A stretch of 47,601 bases of DNA from Anaerolineae bacterium. GTDB taxonomy: Bacteria; Chloroflexota; Anaerolineae; UBA4142; SHND01. The notes under the pieces were generated by a model, which did no database searches, was not told where the DNA came from, and saw nothing but the letters and a program-made list of their open reading frames with translations. The stretch covers positions 1 through 47,601 of the forward strand of contig JADZCJ010000042.1 of assembly GCA_020851635.1 (NCBI GenBank). The letters are read 5' to 3'. How positions within the stretch are numbered: position 1 is the stretch's first letter; each line of letters opens with the position of its first letter. The position numbers and the translations under genes are program-made. Positions 1-9,350 of the stretch are shown here, piece by piece.

Positions 1-200
1 TGGACATTTCCAGAACTGACACCCATGCAAGCGGATGTCATAGAACGGCTACGCTTCGCTCCGCCCCAAATAACGTTGATGCTTTCATGAAATTGTTAAG
101 ATTCAGTCAACCCTTGAATACAGGCTTAGCTAGAGTTTTACATTCCGTTTGTCTTGTCTTGAAAGATCGTTAAGCCGGGAGCGCGAAACTCGAGGCGAAA
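1..200. other. Upstream region of the pst operon
   Basis: This stretch holds no convincing gene. It should contain the promoter of pstS. AT-rich segments lie at about 80-145, including TTGTTA at 93-98 and TTGAAT at 114-119, but I could not fit a clear -35/-10 pair or a recognisable Pho box. The phoB gene in the same operon makes phosphate control likely, but no operator is demonstrated here. Confidence 0.3.
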
Positions 201-1226
201 ATGTTCAAGACAAACACGATAATCGTTCCGATTCTTGCGACGCTGGTCATTGCTGCCGTCTCGGCGTGTTCCCCTGCGGCGGATTCGACACAACCAACTG
301 TTGTCGTCGCACAACCTGTTATCCCCGACACATTTCCGGGTGCGCCCTCGATTGAATTGGCAACTGCCAACACGTTGAGCGGGCAAATTCAAATTGACGG
401 TTCGTCCACTGTATACCCTGTCACCGAAGCAGTCGTTGAAGAGTATCGGAAAATGCAACAAAACGTCAGAGTTACTGTGGGCATCAAGGGCACAGGCGGT
501 GGGTTCCAGGTCTTGTGTTCTGCAAACCTCGCCGAGCGCACCTCCATTCAGAACGCTTCGCGCGCCATCCAACCCAAAGAGGCGGAACTCTGCAAGGCGG
601 CGGGGATCGAATATACAGAATTCTTGATCGGTCTGGACGGTTTGACGGTGGCGGTGAATCCCGCAAACGAATTTGCAACATGCTTGACTGCCCAGGAACT
701 GAAAACGATCTGGAACATGGGCAGCACAGTCAACAACTGGAGCCAGGTGCGAGCCGATTTTCCGGACCAGCCCCTGACATTGTATGGACCGGGCACGGAC
801 AGCGGGACTTTTGATTTTTTTACCCAAGCGATCAACGGCAAAGCAAAGCAGTCCCGCGCTGATTTCACCGCCTCGGAAGATGACAACACATTGGTACAAG
901 GGGTCGCGGGCGACGAAAATGCGCTCGGCTACTTTGGGCTGGCGTACTATTTCGAAAATACCGACAAACTCAAGGCGCTCGAAATTGATGGTGGCAGCGG
1001 TTGCGTCCCCCCGAAATTCCAAACGATTGCAGATGGGACGTATGCGCCGCTGGCGCGCCCGCTGTATATCTATGTCAACAACGCCGACTTGAAACGTCCG
1101 GAAGTTTTTGATTTCACGGCTTTTTATCTCTTGATCGCCAAAGAACTTGTGGACGAAGTGGGTTATGTGAATGTGGCGGATGAGGTCTATGGCTCCGGTT
1201 TGAGCGCGCTCAGCCGGCTGAGATAG
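201..1226 (+). CDS. pstS: Phosphate ABC transporter substrate-binding lipoprotein PstS
   Basis: This protein captures phosphate outside the membrane and hands it to the PstCA channel. The first 22 residues form a lipoprotein signal peptide ending in a lipobox (Val20-Ser-Ala-Cys23), so the mature protein is anchored by a lipidated Cys23. The PstS family motifs are visible: GSSTVYPV near residue 67, which contributes phosphate-binding Ser/Thr, and GTDSGTFDFF near 197. The length of 341 residues is normal for the family. It is the first gene of pstSCAB-phoU-phoB-phoR. A 282-base gap to pstC, containing small hairpins, may let the binding protein be made in excess over the membrane parts, as is common for ABC importers; that last point is inference. 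The ribosome-binding site is weak (GAGGCG upstream of the ATG). Confidence 0.95.
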   Translation: MFKTNTIIVPILATLVIAAVSACSPAADSTQPTVVVAQPVIPDTFPGAPSIELATANTLSGQIQIDGSSTVYPVTEAVVEEYRKMQQNVRVTVGIKGTGGGFQVLCSANLAERTSIQNASRAIQPKEAELCKAAGIEYTEFLIGLDGLTVAVNPANEFATCLTAQELKTIWNMGSTVNNWSQVRADFPDQPLTLYGPGTDSGTFDFFTQAINGKAKQSRADFTASEDDNTLVQGVAGDENALGYFGLAYYFENTDKLKALEIDGGSGCVPPKFQTIADGTYAPLARPLYIYVNNADLKRPEVFDFTAFYLLIAKELVDEVGYVNVADEVYGSGLSALSRLR

Positions 1227-1354
1227 ACGCGGTCAGCAGGGACCGCAGCCGTATGGCACAAGCGCGCCGGGCAATCGCCCGTATTCCGTGTAGCTTGATT
1301 GACTAACACATCGAAACGCGAATTTCGCCAAACTGCGGCTTGGCACGAATCATT

Positions 1355-1371
1355 GTTACGCTTTGCGTAAC
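1355..1371 (+). other. Small hairpin between pstS and pstC
   Basis: A 7-bp perfect stem (GTTACGC / GCGTAAC) with a TTT loop lies in the gap after pstS. No T-run follows, so it is more likely an mRNA-stabilising or processing hairpin than a terminator. A second, longer-range inverted pair, AAACGCGAAT at 1314-1323 and ATTCGCGTTT at 1409-1418, encloses it. Confidence 0.35.
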
Positions 1372-1508
1372 GACGAATAAAGATCAAAATTAGCCCAAAT
1401 TCGCGCAGATTCGCGTTTTCCTCCGAGTTGTCAAGACAGAGTTTGTCAGCTCATTAAGCTAGTTGGAATACCGGTTCCCGGCGCCCCGATTTTTTGGAAA
1501 AGAAAGGC

Positions 1509-2450
1509 ATGTCAGCAAAATCTTTTGCGCGGCGACAAACTATCAAATCCATCGAATACTCCATGGTTGATGCGCGTCGAGTGTACGAACGTCTCATCGC
1601 CGCCGCGCTCTTGGTGTGTGCGGGAATCTCTATCCTGACGACGGCAGGCATCATCGGCGTTCTGATTTTCGAGACGATTGAATTTCTGCGCGAGGTGCCC
1701 TTGTCTGGCTTTATGCTTGGAACTGTCTGGACGCCGTTGTTTGAACCTGCGCAATTTGGTGTGCTTGCGCTTGTAGTCTCGACCGTCGTAATTTCTTTGT
1801 TTGCAATGCTCGTTTCGCTTCCGCTTGGTTTGCTGGCTGCCATCTATCTGAGTGAATATGCTTCGCCCAAGACGCGCGGGATTCTGAAACCCGCGTTGGA
1901 AATCCTGGCAGGAGTTCCAACGGTTGTGTATGGATATTTTGCGCTGACCTTTGTCACGCCCTTGCTGAGGGAATTTCTTGCGGACATGCGGGTCTTTAAC
2001 GGCTTGACCGCCGGGTTGGTCATGGGCATTATGATCATTCCGATGGTCTCTTCCTTGTCCGAAGATGCCATGAACGCCGTGCCGCAATCTCTGCGTCAAG
2101 CTGCGTATGGGCTTGGCTCGACCAAACTCCAAGTCACACTGCGCGTGGTCCTCCCCGCGGCGCTGTCCGGCATCGTCGCCGCCGTGGTTCTTGCAATGTC
2201 GCGCGCCATTGGCGAAACAATGATCGTCGCCATAGCCGCGGGGCAGAGCACAACGGTCCAACTCAACCCGCTTTACCCGATGGAAACCATGACCGCGTAT
2301 ATTGCGCGCGTATCTCTGGGTGACAATCCGCAAACCAGTCTCGAATTCAAGACTATTTTTGCCGTCGGCATGTTGTTGTTTTTGATCACGTTTGGCTTGA
2401 ATCTCGTCAGCCAGCGAGTGCTTGCCAAGTATCGCGAGGTGCATCAGTGA
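1509..2450 (+). CDS. pstC: Phosphate ABC transporter permease PstC
   Basis: This is one of the two membrane-spanning subunits of the high-affinity phosphate importer. About six hydrophobic segments are visible, and the cytoplasmic loop that docks onto PstB has the ABC permease signature region around residues 198-240 (for example [19 protein letters not shown] and [15 protein letters not shown]). The ATG at 1509 is preferred because a purine-rich GGAAAAGAAAGG lies just before it. An in-frame TTG at 1494 would add five residues, and an ATG at 1563 is also possible. The stop codon overlaps the GTG start of pstA by 4 bases, which suggests translational coupling. Confidence 0.93.
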   Translation: MSAKSFARRQTIKSIEYSMVDARRVYERLIAAALLVCAGISILTTAGIIGVLIFETIEFLREVPLSGFMLGTVWTPLFEPAQFGVLALVVSTVVISLFAMLVSLPLGLLAAIYLSEYASPKTRGILKPALEILAGVPTVVYGYFALTFVTPLLREFLADMRVFNGLTAGLVMGIMIIPMVSSLSEDAMNAVPQSLRQAAYGLGSTKLQVTLRVVLPAALSGIVAAVVLAMSRAIGETMIVAIAAGQSTTVQLNPLYPMETMTAYIARVSLGDNPQTSLEFKTIFAVGMLLFLITFGLNLVSQRVLAKYREVHQ

Positions 2451-3352
2451 ACGAGGTAGAGCTGTTTGCCGCGCAGCGGCGTGTTGAGCAGCGCAAGCGC
2501 ACAGGCGAGATTTTCGAGTGGCTCGCCCTGACCGCGACGATCATCGGATTGTTTTTTCTGGGGCTTTTGATTGCAGATACCTGGATCAGGGGCGCGGGCT
2601 GGCTGGATTGGCAGTTTCTGACCAGCTATCCTTCGCGACACCCGGAAAACGCGGGGATTCTCGCGGCGTTGGTCGGCTCGGTTGTGCTGGTGACGCTGAC
2701 AGCCATCATTGCCTTTCCGATAGGCGTCGCCGCCGCGATCTATCTCGAAGAGTATCCCGCACAAGGTTGGGTGACGCGGCTGATTCAGACCAATATTGCC
2801 AATCTCGCGGGCGTCCCCTCGATTGTGTATGGTTTGCTCGGGCTTGCCATCTTTGTGCGTTCGTTTGGGTTAGGGCGCAGCATTCTGGCGGGTGCGTTGA
2901 CGATGAGTCTGCTCATTCTGCCCATTATTATCATCTCGGCGCAGGAATCCATTCGCGCGGTGCCGTCCTCGATTCGTCAAGCATCACTTGCCCTCGGCGC
3001 GACGCGATGGCAGACTATTTGGAATCATGTCCTGCCGATGGCGCTGCCCGGCATTCTGACCGGCACGATTTTGGCGCTCTCGCGCGCGCTCGGCGAAACC
3101 GCGCCCTTGATCACGATTGGCGCGCTCACTTTTATCGCCTTTCTGCCTGTCGGTCCGACGTGGCCCTTTGTGGACGCGCAGAGCGCGTTCACTGTTTTGC
3201 CAATTCAGATTTTTAATTGGACCTCCCGCCCCCAAGCCGAGTTTCGAGACCTGGCAGCTGCCGGGATTATTGTGCTGCTCGCCATTTTGCTTGGCATGAA
3301 CTCGATTGCAATCCTGCTGCGCAACCGCCTGTCGAAACGCGCTGCATATTGA
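2447..3352 (+). CDS. pstA: Phosphate ABC transporter permease PstA
   Basis: This is the second channel subunit of the phosphate importer and pairs with PstC. The 301-residue protein has about six membrane segments. The conserved cytoplasmic coupling loop is visible as [20 protein letters not shown] followed by [15 protein letters not shown]. Translation starts at a GTG within the 4-base GTGA overlap with the end of pstC, so the two permease chains are probably made in equal amounts. A 116-base gap separates it from pstB; no terminator was seen there. Confidence 0.93.
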   Translation: MNEVELFAAQRRVEQRKRTGEIFEWLALTATIIGLFFLGLLIADTWIRGAGWLDWQFLTSYPSRHPENAGILAALVGSVVLVTLTAIIAFPIGVAAAIYLEEYPAQGWVTRLIQTNIANLAGVPSIVYGLLGLAIFVRSFGLGRSILAGALTMSLLILPIIIISAQESIRAVPSSIRQASLALGATRWQTIWNHVLPMALPGILTGTILALSRALGETAPLITIGALTFIAFLPVGPTWPFVDAQSAFTVLPIQIFNWTSRPQAEFRDLAAAGIIVLLAILLGMNSIAILLRNRLSKRAAY

Positions 3353-3468
3353 TCCGGACCGAATCTTTTAATCTGCCGCGGCGCAACGGGTAGGAACCCG
3401 TCGGACAGCGGACAAAGGGCAAGACGATTTGAACGGTCGAACCGAGAACTGAGACAATACGAAAAACC

Positions 3469-4434
3469 ATGATAACATCACCAACACAGATACAAATCAC
3501 AAGCCCTCAAAAACACAGCCGCACGGGGGATGGCTCGATTGACCTCGTCGCCGCCACATCCACCGATTTTGTGGGGTTGAGGACTGACCCGGAAGCGCTC
3601 CCCTCGAGCTTGTCAGGTATCAAGAGCCAGAATTTTGGGGGTGCCAAACCGGCGAGTCTCACCGCTGAATTTCAAGTATCAAATCTGAACATGTTTTACG
3701 GTTCGGCTCAAGCGCTCAAAAATGTCAATCTCGAGATCTATCAAAGGCAAATTACTGCCATCATTGGTCCGTCAGGATGCGGCAAGAGCACGTTTCTGCG
3801 TTGTTTTAATCGCATGAACGAACTGATTCCGAACACGCGCATCGAGGGTCAAATTCTGTTTCGCGCCCAAGACCTGTATGCGCCGAATGTTGATCCTGTC
3901 GCCGTACGCAAAACCATCGGCATGGTGTTTCAAAAACCGAACCCGTTCCCCAAATCCATTTTTGACAATGTCGCCTATGCCGCACAGATCAACAACATCA
4001 AGGGCAATCTCAAGGAGATTGTCGAGCACGCACTGATTCAGGCGGAATTATGGGGAGAGGTCAAGGACAAGTTGAAACAATCGGGGCTGGCGCTGTCGGG
4101 GGGGCAGCAGCAGCGCCTCTGCATTGCGCGCGCCCTTGCCGCGCAGCCCGAAGTGATTCTCATGGATGAGCCGTGCGCGTCCCTCGATCCGATTGCGACC
4201 CTCCGCATCGAAGAGCTTGTGCGCGACTTGAAAAAGGAATTTACCATCGTCATTGTCACCCACAACATGCAGCAAGCGGCGCGTCTTTCGGACTATACGG
4301 CAATGATGACGATCACAGAACAAGAAGAAGGCAAGCGCACCGGCACCGTCATCGAGCACGGTGAAACGCGCCATCTCTTTACCAAACCCCGAGACTCGCG
4401 CACCGAAGACTATATCACGGGGCGTTTTGGATAA
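3469..4434 (+). CDS. pstB: Phosphate ABC transporter ATPase PstB
   Basis: This is the ATP-hydrolysing subunit that drives phosphate import. The nucleotide-binding domain starts at about residue 68 and has a Walker A motif (GPSGCGKST, residues 100-108), an ABC signature LSGGQQQ at 209-215, a Walker B VILMDEP at 229-235, and a switch His in the [10 protein letters not shown] segment. PstB proteins are usually about 250-270 residues. This reading frame has about 65 extra N-terminal residues of low complexity, rich in Ser, Thr, Gly and Pro. The ATG at 3469 has no good ribosome-binding site, so the true start may lie downstream, for example at a GTG near residue 35. The core identification is firm; the start is not. 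Confidence 0.93.
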   Translation: MITSPTQIQITSPQKHSRTGDGSIDLVAATSTDFVGLRTDPEALPSSLSGIKSQNFGGAKPASLTAEFQVSNLNMFYGSAQALKNVNLEIYQRQITAIIGPSGCGKSTFLRCFNRMNELIPNTRIEGQILFRAQDLYAPNVDPVAVRKTIGMVFQKPNPFPKSIFDNVAYAAQINNIKGNLKEIVEHALIQAELWGEVKDKLKQSGLALSGGQQQRLCIARALAAQPEVILMDEPCASLDPIATLRIEELVRDLKKEFTIVIVTHNMQQAARLSDYTAMMTITEQEEGKRTGTVIEHGETRHLFTKPRDSRTEDYITGRFG

Positions 4435-4457
4435 AGTCGCATTGCGGGGAGGACGGT

Positions 4458-5144
4458 ATGCCGCGCACAAACCTGGATATCGAGTTGTCGAATCTCAAAT
4501 TGCAATTGCTGGAATATGGCTCCCGGGTCAAGGACGTCATCGGATATGGTATGGATGCGCTCAAGACGCGGGACCGCGCAATGGCAGAATCCATCATTCA
4601 GAATGACGCGCGCCTGAACGAGACCCGCTATGCGCTCGAGGAGCAGTGTTATTCACTGCTTGCCACTCAATCCCCGATGGCACATGATTTGCGCGACATC
4701 ATTTCCATTTTGTTGATTGCCATCGAGTTGGAACGGATTGCAGACCACGCCAAGAACCTGGCTGAAATTTGTATCTTTATGGGGAACGAGCCACTGCTGA
4801 AACCATTGATTGACTTGCCCCGAATGTCCGAGCTATGTCAGCTCATGCTGAGCCGCGCTCTGGACGCTTTTGCGCGCGGGGACGCCGAAGCGGCGCAAGC
4901 GGTCGCCGCTATGGACGATGAGATTGACAGTCTATACAAACAGGTCTTGCGCGAATTGATGAGTTGTATAGTTCAAGACCCGCACGCTTTTACCCGCGCC
5001 ATGAATCTCTTGTTTGCGGGACATAACCTCGAGCGCGCCGGCGACTGTATTACAAACATCGCCGAGCGCGTTATATACGCCAAGACGGGCGAGCTGGCGG
5101 AATTGAATGTGGAAGAGCCGGTTTCCGCCGTCACCTTGAAATGA
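4458..5144 (+). CDS. phoU: Phosphate signalling and transport regulator PhoU
   Basis: PhoU is a cytoplasmic, all-helical protein that links the Pst transporter to the PhoR kinase and keeps the Pho regulon off when phosphate is plentiful. The 228 residues contain the two expected PhoU three-helix repeats. The metal-binding type motif appears in each: ELERIADHAKNLAE near residue 94 and NLERAGDCITNIAERV near residue 193. It follows pstB by 23 bases with a GGGGAGGA ribosome-binding site before the ATG, and its stop overlaps an in-frame ATG that could begin the next gene. Confidence 0.95.
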   Translation: MPRTNLDIELSNLKLQLLEYGSRVKDVIGYGMDALKTRDRAMAESIIQNDARLNETRYALEEQCYSLLATQSPMAHDLRDIISILLIAIELERIADHAKNLAEICIFMGNEPLLKPLIDLPRMSELCQLMLSRALDAFARGDAEAAQAVAAMDDEIDSLYKQVLRELMSCIVQDPHAFTRAMNLLFAGHNLERAGDCITNIAERVIYAKTGELAELNVEEPVSAVTLK

Positions 5145-5227
5145 GAACGTTAATGCTGCAGAAACCGAAAATTCCTGATATGGCGACAAAACGATCTCCA
5201 CAGGGCGAGCGCACTGCGCGGGTTGAT

Positions 5228-5899
5228 ATGACAAAACTATTGCTCGTCGAAGACGATGAAACGCTGCTGGAAACGCTCTCGTTCAACCTGACGCGCGAGG
5301 GCTATGAGGTCATCCGCGCCGCGGATGGCGTAATCGCCCTTGATCTGGCGCGCGAACACAACCCCGATCTGATCGTACTCGATGTGATGCTGCCCGGGTT
5401 GGACGGCTTGACCGTCTGCCGGACGCTGCGCCGCGAGACCAAGGCGCCCATCGTCCTGCTGACCGCGCGGAGCAGTGAAGTTGACCGCATTGTGGGTCTC
5501 GATTCGGGCGCGGACGATTATGTCGTCAAGCCGTTTTCGCTTGGGGAACTGCTGGCGCGGCTCCGCGCCGTCCTGCGCCGGGGGCAGCCCCGCTCTGAAA
5601 CCAAACTACAGTCGGGCGACTTGATTCTCGACCTCGTCGGGCACCGGGCGACCCGAGACGGTAAAAACTTGAACTTGCCGCCCAAAGAATTTGATTTGCT
5701 CGCCGAATTGATCCGGCACCGGGGCGCGGTTTTGACGCGCGATTTGCTTTTGCAGCGTGTGTGGGGGTTTGATTTTGCAGGCGATTCGCGTACAGTGGAC
5801 GTACACATTCGCTGGCTGCGCGAAAAAATCGAAAATGATCCCGCCAACCCCGCACGGATCGAAACTGTGCGCGGATTGGGTTACAGGTTTTCCGGTTGA
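5228..5899 (+). CDS. phoB: Phosphate regulon response regulator PhoB (OmpR/PhoB family)
   Basis: This is a two-domain transcription factor. Counting from the ATG at 5228, the receiver domain has the acidic pair Asp9-Asp10 (VEDD), the phospho-acceptor Asp52 in LIVLDVMLPG, Thr79 and Lys101 (VVKPF). The C-terminal winged-helix DNA-binding domain ends with the typical SRTVDVHIRWLREKIE and VRGLGYRF segments. An in-frame ATG at 5141, overlapping the phoU stop, would add 29 residues ahead of the receiver domain. I prefer 5228 because the family begins right at this sequence, although the 5141 start would fit translational coupling. Its place between phoU and a histidine kinase gene makes PhoB the natural reading. 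Confidence 0.9.
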   Translation: MTKLLLVEDDETLLETLSFNLTREGYEVIRAADGVIALDLAREHNPDLIVLDVMLPGLDGLTVCRTLRRETKAPIVLLTARSSEVDRIVGLDSGADDYVVKPFSLGELLARLRAVLRRGQPRSETKLQSGDLILDLVGHRATRDGKNLNLPPKEFDLLAELIRHRGAVLTRDLLLQRVWGFDFAGDSRTVDVHIRWLREKIENDPANPARIETVRGLGYRFSG

Positions 5900-5921
5900 G
5901 ACGCGCATAGGAATCAACACG

Positions 5922-7094
5922 GTGCAGATTCTTTTCGGGGCGGCGATTCTTGTCATCGTCGTCCTCGCTTTTTTTGCCTGGCGTCTGAAACAACACGCTG
6001 ACGAAATCGAATATGCTGCCTCGCGGTTGGAGCTGCGCTGCTCGGCGCTGGAGCTCGAACGCGCCGCGCTCGACCAGAAATTATCGGCGTTCACGCAGGT
6101 CACATCGGACGGCATCGTTCAGGTGGACGCGGCTGATACGGTGGTGTATATGAACGCAACCGCGCGCGCTTTGCTCGAGTCCGCGGATGAGGTCAATCGC
6201 CCTCTCGGACAATTGACGTGGGGATATGATTTGCAGCAGCTGGTCAATCAGGTTTTGGGCGAAACCGCCGGAACCATAAGTCAGACGGTGGTCAAAGGAG
6301 AGCGCGCCTTTCGGGTGACGGCGGTGGCGATGGGGGACGAGGAAGAGCGCGGGGTTTTGCTCGGCATTGCCGAAGTCACAGAGCTCCAACGACTCGGCCG
6401 CGCGCGCCGCGAGTTTGTTGCCAATATTTCACACGAACTGCGCACGCCCGTCACATCGCTGCAGCTCTTGTCAGAGACACTGACCGGTGATGTGTTGGAC
6501 GACAGGGCGATGGTCGTTGATATAATCAACAAGACGCGCGTGCAAATAGACCTGCTCAAGCAGTTGACGGATGAATTGATGGATCTGGCTCTGATCGAGT
6601 CCGGTCAAGCGCCGATTCGTCTGGTCAGCGTCTTTGCGAGTGAACTTGTGAATGACGCACTCACGCCGCTGCGTCCCCAGATCGAGCGCAAGCATATTAC
6701 ACTAGAGACGCACATCCCGCCGGACATGGAGGTGCTTGCCGACGCGCAGGCAATCCGCAAGGTGATCGGCAATCTCACGCACAACGCAATCAAATTCACC
6801 CCCCCCGACGGACGGATTACGATTCGCGCGGTGTGGCGCAACGAAGGCGCGGATGTCGAAATGTCAATTCAAGACAGCGGCACCGGAATCCCCCGGGAAG
6901 ATTTGCCTCGTATCTTTGAGCGTTTTTACAAAGTGGACCGCGCCCGCACGCGAGCGCAGGGTGAATTGCGCGGCACGGGGTTGGGACTTGCCGTTGCCAA
7001 GCACATGGTCGAAGCCCACGGCGGCAAGATTTGGGCAGAGAGCGTGCAGGGTAAAGGGTCCACGTTTTACTTTACGCTCCCGTCCGGTGAATAG
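5922..7094 (+). CDS. phoR: Phosphate regulon sensor histidine kinase PhoR
   Basis: This is the membrane kinase partner of the PhoB gene immediately upstream. From the GTG at 5922 the protein has 390 residues: one membrane segment (about residues 2-20), a short helical linker, a PAS-type domain (about 55-155), a HisKA domain with the phospho-acceptor His171 in VANISHELRTPVTSL, and an ATP-binding domain with N box NLTHNAIKFTP, G1 box DSGTGIP and G2 box GTGLGLAVAKHMVEAHGG. The GTG start has an AGGA ribosome-binding site about 9 bases upstream. There is only one membrane helix and no outside sensor domain, which fits phosphate being sensed through Pst and PhoU. Confidence 0.9.
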   Translation: MQILFGAAILVIVVLAFFAWRLKQHADEIEYAASRLELRCSALELERAALDQKLSAFTQVTSDGIVQVDAADTVVYMNATARALLESADEVNRPLGQLTWGYDLQQLVNQVLGETAGTISQTVVKGERAFRVTAVAMGDEEERGVLLGIAEVTELQRLGRARREFVANISHELRTPVTSLQLLSETLTGDVLDDRAMVVDIINKTRVQIDLLKQLTDELMDLALIESGQAPIRLVSVFASELVNDALTPLRPQIERKHITLETHIPPDMEVLADAQAIRKVIGNLTHNAIKFTPPDGRITIRAVWRNEGADVEMSIQDSGTGIPREDLPRIFERFYKVDRARTRAQGELRGTGLGLAVAKHMVEAHGGKIWAESVQGKGSTFYFTLPSGE

Positions 7095-7134
7095 ACAAAG
7101 AAACGACGGACCGTCCGGCGCATAGCAGACTCAT

Positions 7135-8232
7135 TCAACCGTCCTTTTTGCCCTCGAGCGCCTGCGCGTACACCGACATCACCCGATCTACCATCTTTTC
7201 GACCGTGAATTCTGCCGCCACCCGCTCTTTGCCTGCCGCGCCCATCCGTGCGCGCAGGTTTGCATCATGCAGCAAGCGCGCGAGCGCGTCCGCCAACGCT
7301 TGCGGATTCTTTGGCGGAACCACCAGCCCCGTATGCTCATTTTGATTGACCCACGCGACCCCTGTATTCACATCGCACGAAACTACAGGTTTTCCCGCCG
7401 CCATCGCCTCAAGCTGCACCAGCCCGAACGCTTCGCTTCGTTCCGAACAGGGTAAAACAAAGATCTTGCAAGCATCATAATATGCGGGCAACTCTATATC
7501 GCTCACTTCTCCCGCCCAAACCACGCGCGAGCCGACACCCACCGCCTGCGCCAGCTCTTTCCACCGTCGCTCCATTGGTCCGATGCCCACGACGGTCAAC
7601 GTGACATCCGGCAAGATTGCCAGAGCTTGCAGCAAATAATCCAGGCCCTTGTAATAGCGGAGTCGCCCGACAAACAACAGATCGGTGGCGGGTAGTTGAT
7701 TTTCTCGCGGCGGCGGTCCGGGCGGCGGTGAAGCGAGCGGCACCACGACGGTCTTGCTGCGCCATCGGCGCAAGATGGGCGACGACTCGATATAGTTGGG
7801 GCTGGATGCGAGAATGGCATCCGCGCGGTTCAGCACCTGATGCAAAAGCGGTGTGTATAGCGCGCCCGACAGCTTTTGGCGCACGATGTCGCTTTGATAC
7901 GAGAGCGCCATCGCGCGGCTCTTGCCAAAGAAATAGTACGCCATCTCGCCAAACGGGTAGGGGGACTGTAGATGCGTCAGGTCAGCTTGCAGCTCGGCCG
8001 CGCGTCTGAACATTTCGAAACTGAACGGCGCGGACGATAGTTCGGACATGCGCCCAGCAAAGATGATGCGAACCCCGTTCAGCATTTCTATGCGGGTCTT
8101 GCGATCTCGACCTGTCACCAGCACCGTTACATCGTGCCCGCGCGCGGCTTGCGCCTCGGCAAGCAGTTTGACGTGATTTTCTATTCCGCCGAGGACGGGA
8201 TAATAGTCCTTGTAGATGTGCAGAATTTTCAT
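7135..8232 (-). CDS. GT4 family glycosyltransferase (last gene of the glycan operon)
   Basis: This is a cytoplasmic, retaining GT-B glycosyltransferase of 365 residues that moves a sugar from a nucleotide-sugar donor. The N-terminal glycine-rich acceptor loop reads YPVLGGIENHV. The C-terminal donor-binding half has LLFVGRLRYYKGLDYLL and the EX7E motif in SEAFGLVQLEAMAAGKPVV. The ATG at 8232 overlaps the stop of the previous gene by 4 bases; longer upstream in-frame starts would run into that gene. Its sugar donor and acceptor cannot be told from sequence; the N-terminus resembles mannosyltransferase-like GT4 members. It is the last gene of the minus-strand polysaccharide operon and faces the end of phoR. 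Confidence 0.88.
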   Translation of the reverse strand: MKILHIYKDYYPVLGGIENHVKLLAEAQAARGHDVTVLVTGRDRKTRIEMLNGVRIIFAGRMSELSSAPFSFEMFRRAAELQADLTHLQSPYPFGEMAYYFFGKSRAMALSYQSDIVRQKLSGALYTPLLHQVLNRADAILASSPNYIESSPILRRWRSKTVVVPLASPPPGPPPRENQLPATDLLFVGRLRYYKGLDYLLQALAILPDVTLTVVGIGPMERRWKELAQAVGVGSRVVWAGEVSDIELPAYYDACKIFVLPCSERSEAFGLVQLEAMAAGKPVVSCDVNTGVAWVNQNEHTGLVVPPKNPQALADALARLLHDANLRARMGAAGKERVAAEFTVEKMVDRVMSVYAQALEGKKDG

Positions 8233-9350
8233 TGCGTCAATGTCGCGCGATAGACCTGCAGGGTCGCCTGCGCTGTGCGGCCCCATGAGAATTTGGCTGC
8301 CTGCGCGAGCCCGCGCTTTCGAAGCGCTGCCCGCAGATCAGTATCTTGCAAAACGCGAGACACGGCTTCCGCGATTGCCGCAACATCGAAAGGGTCAAAC
8401 AACAGAGCCGCATCACCGACCACTTCCGGAATTGCCGAAACATTCGCGCAAACCACGGGGGTACCGAGCGCTATGGCTTCAAGCGGCGGCAGTCCAAAAC
8501 CCTCATGGAGCGAAGGAAATACAAATGCGGTTGCTCCGCTCAACAACGGCGCGACATCGGGTTCCGCAATGTCATGTCGGAACAGCACGCGCTCTTGCAT
8601 CCCATGCTCTCTGACAAAATCAAGCGCCTGCGGGTAACGTGCATCCCAGTGACCCGCAATCACCAGAGCCGCATCCGTCTTGACACGCGCAAATGCCTCG
8701 ACCAACCTCGCCAGATTCTTGTGTGGTTTATTGATGCCCAGATACACGATATAGTTCGGCGGAAGATTCAGCGATGCCCGCACGCGTTCGATTGTTTGGA
8801 GTGATGGGGGCGCAGAGAGTGAAAACGCGGCGGAGGGGACGACCGTTAGCTTGGAGGATGGGAGGCGTAGATGCGTCATCAGGTCAGCGCGCGCGGCATT
8901 CGAGACCGTAATGATGTGTGCCGCTCGCCGCGCGACAAGTTGATGGAGGGCTCGATAGACGAACCGTTTTGCCGCGCCCGGCATCGCTTCCGGAACGACC
9001 AGCGGCGTGACATCGTGCAGCGTGACGACGGTCGGGAGCGGGAGGGCATAGGGTAAGGCGTAATATGGCGAATGATAGAGCGCCGCATCTCGTAGCAGCA
9101 TGCGGTCAAAAGCGAGTGTCTGTTCACGAGCTGAAAAAGCGTTCGCTGGGAACGGTTGCAGATGGATGTTTGGTTGTGCGCCAAGTCGGGCGAGGTCAAA
9201 CCGGGTGTTTTTCGCGTTCGGGTTATACAAAACGCGGAAATTATCCTGCGGTGCTTGCTGCGCCAGCGCCAGCGCGAGATTGTAGGCATAGCGCCCAATT
9301 CCCCAAAAATGGTCTTGCATCGTGCGCCCGTCCAAGACAAAGTTGCTCAT
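8229..9350 (-). CDS. GT4 family glycosyltransferase
   Basis: This 373-residue GT-B enzyme has the N-terminal loop DHFWGIGRYAYNLALAL and a donor-site EX7E motif in HEGFGLPPLEAIALGTPVV. The segment NVSAIPEVVGDAALLFDP is the usual GT4 nucleotide-sugar contact region. It closely resembles the next two GT4 genes upstream in layout and in the C-terminal 70 residues, so the three probably arose by tandem duplication and now add successive sugars of one repeat unit; that role is inference. It has 4-base ATGA overlaps with both neighbours. Confidence 0.88.
   Translation of the reverse strand: MSNFVLDGRTMQDHFWGIGRYAYNLALALAQQAPQDNFRVLYNPNAKNTRFDLARLGAQPNIHLQPFPANAFSAREQTLAFDRMLLRDAALYHSPYYALPYALPLPTVVTLHDVTPLVVPEAMPGAAKRFVYRALHQLVARRAAHIITVSNAARADLMTHLRLPSSKLTVVPSAAFSLSAPPSLQTIERVRASLNLPPNYIVYLGINKPHKNLARLVEAFARVKTDAALVIAGHWDARYPQALDFVREHGMQERVLFRHDIAEPDVAPLLSGATAFVFPSLHEGFGLPPLEAIALGTPVVCANVSAIPEVVGDAALLFDPFDVAAIAEAVSRVLQDTDLRAALRKRGLAQAAKFSWGRTAQATLQVYRATLTQ

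Noticed and set aside
1512-2444. A 310-residue frame on the minus strand across pstC
   Set aside because: It lies wholly opposite a clear PstC permease and reads as charged, unstructured sequence.
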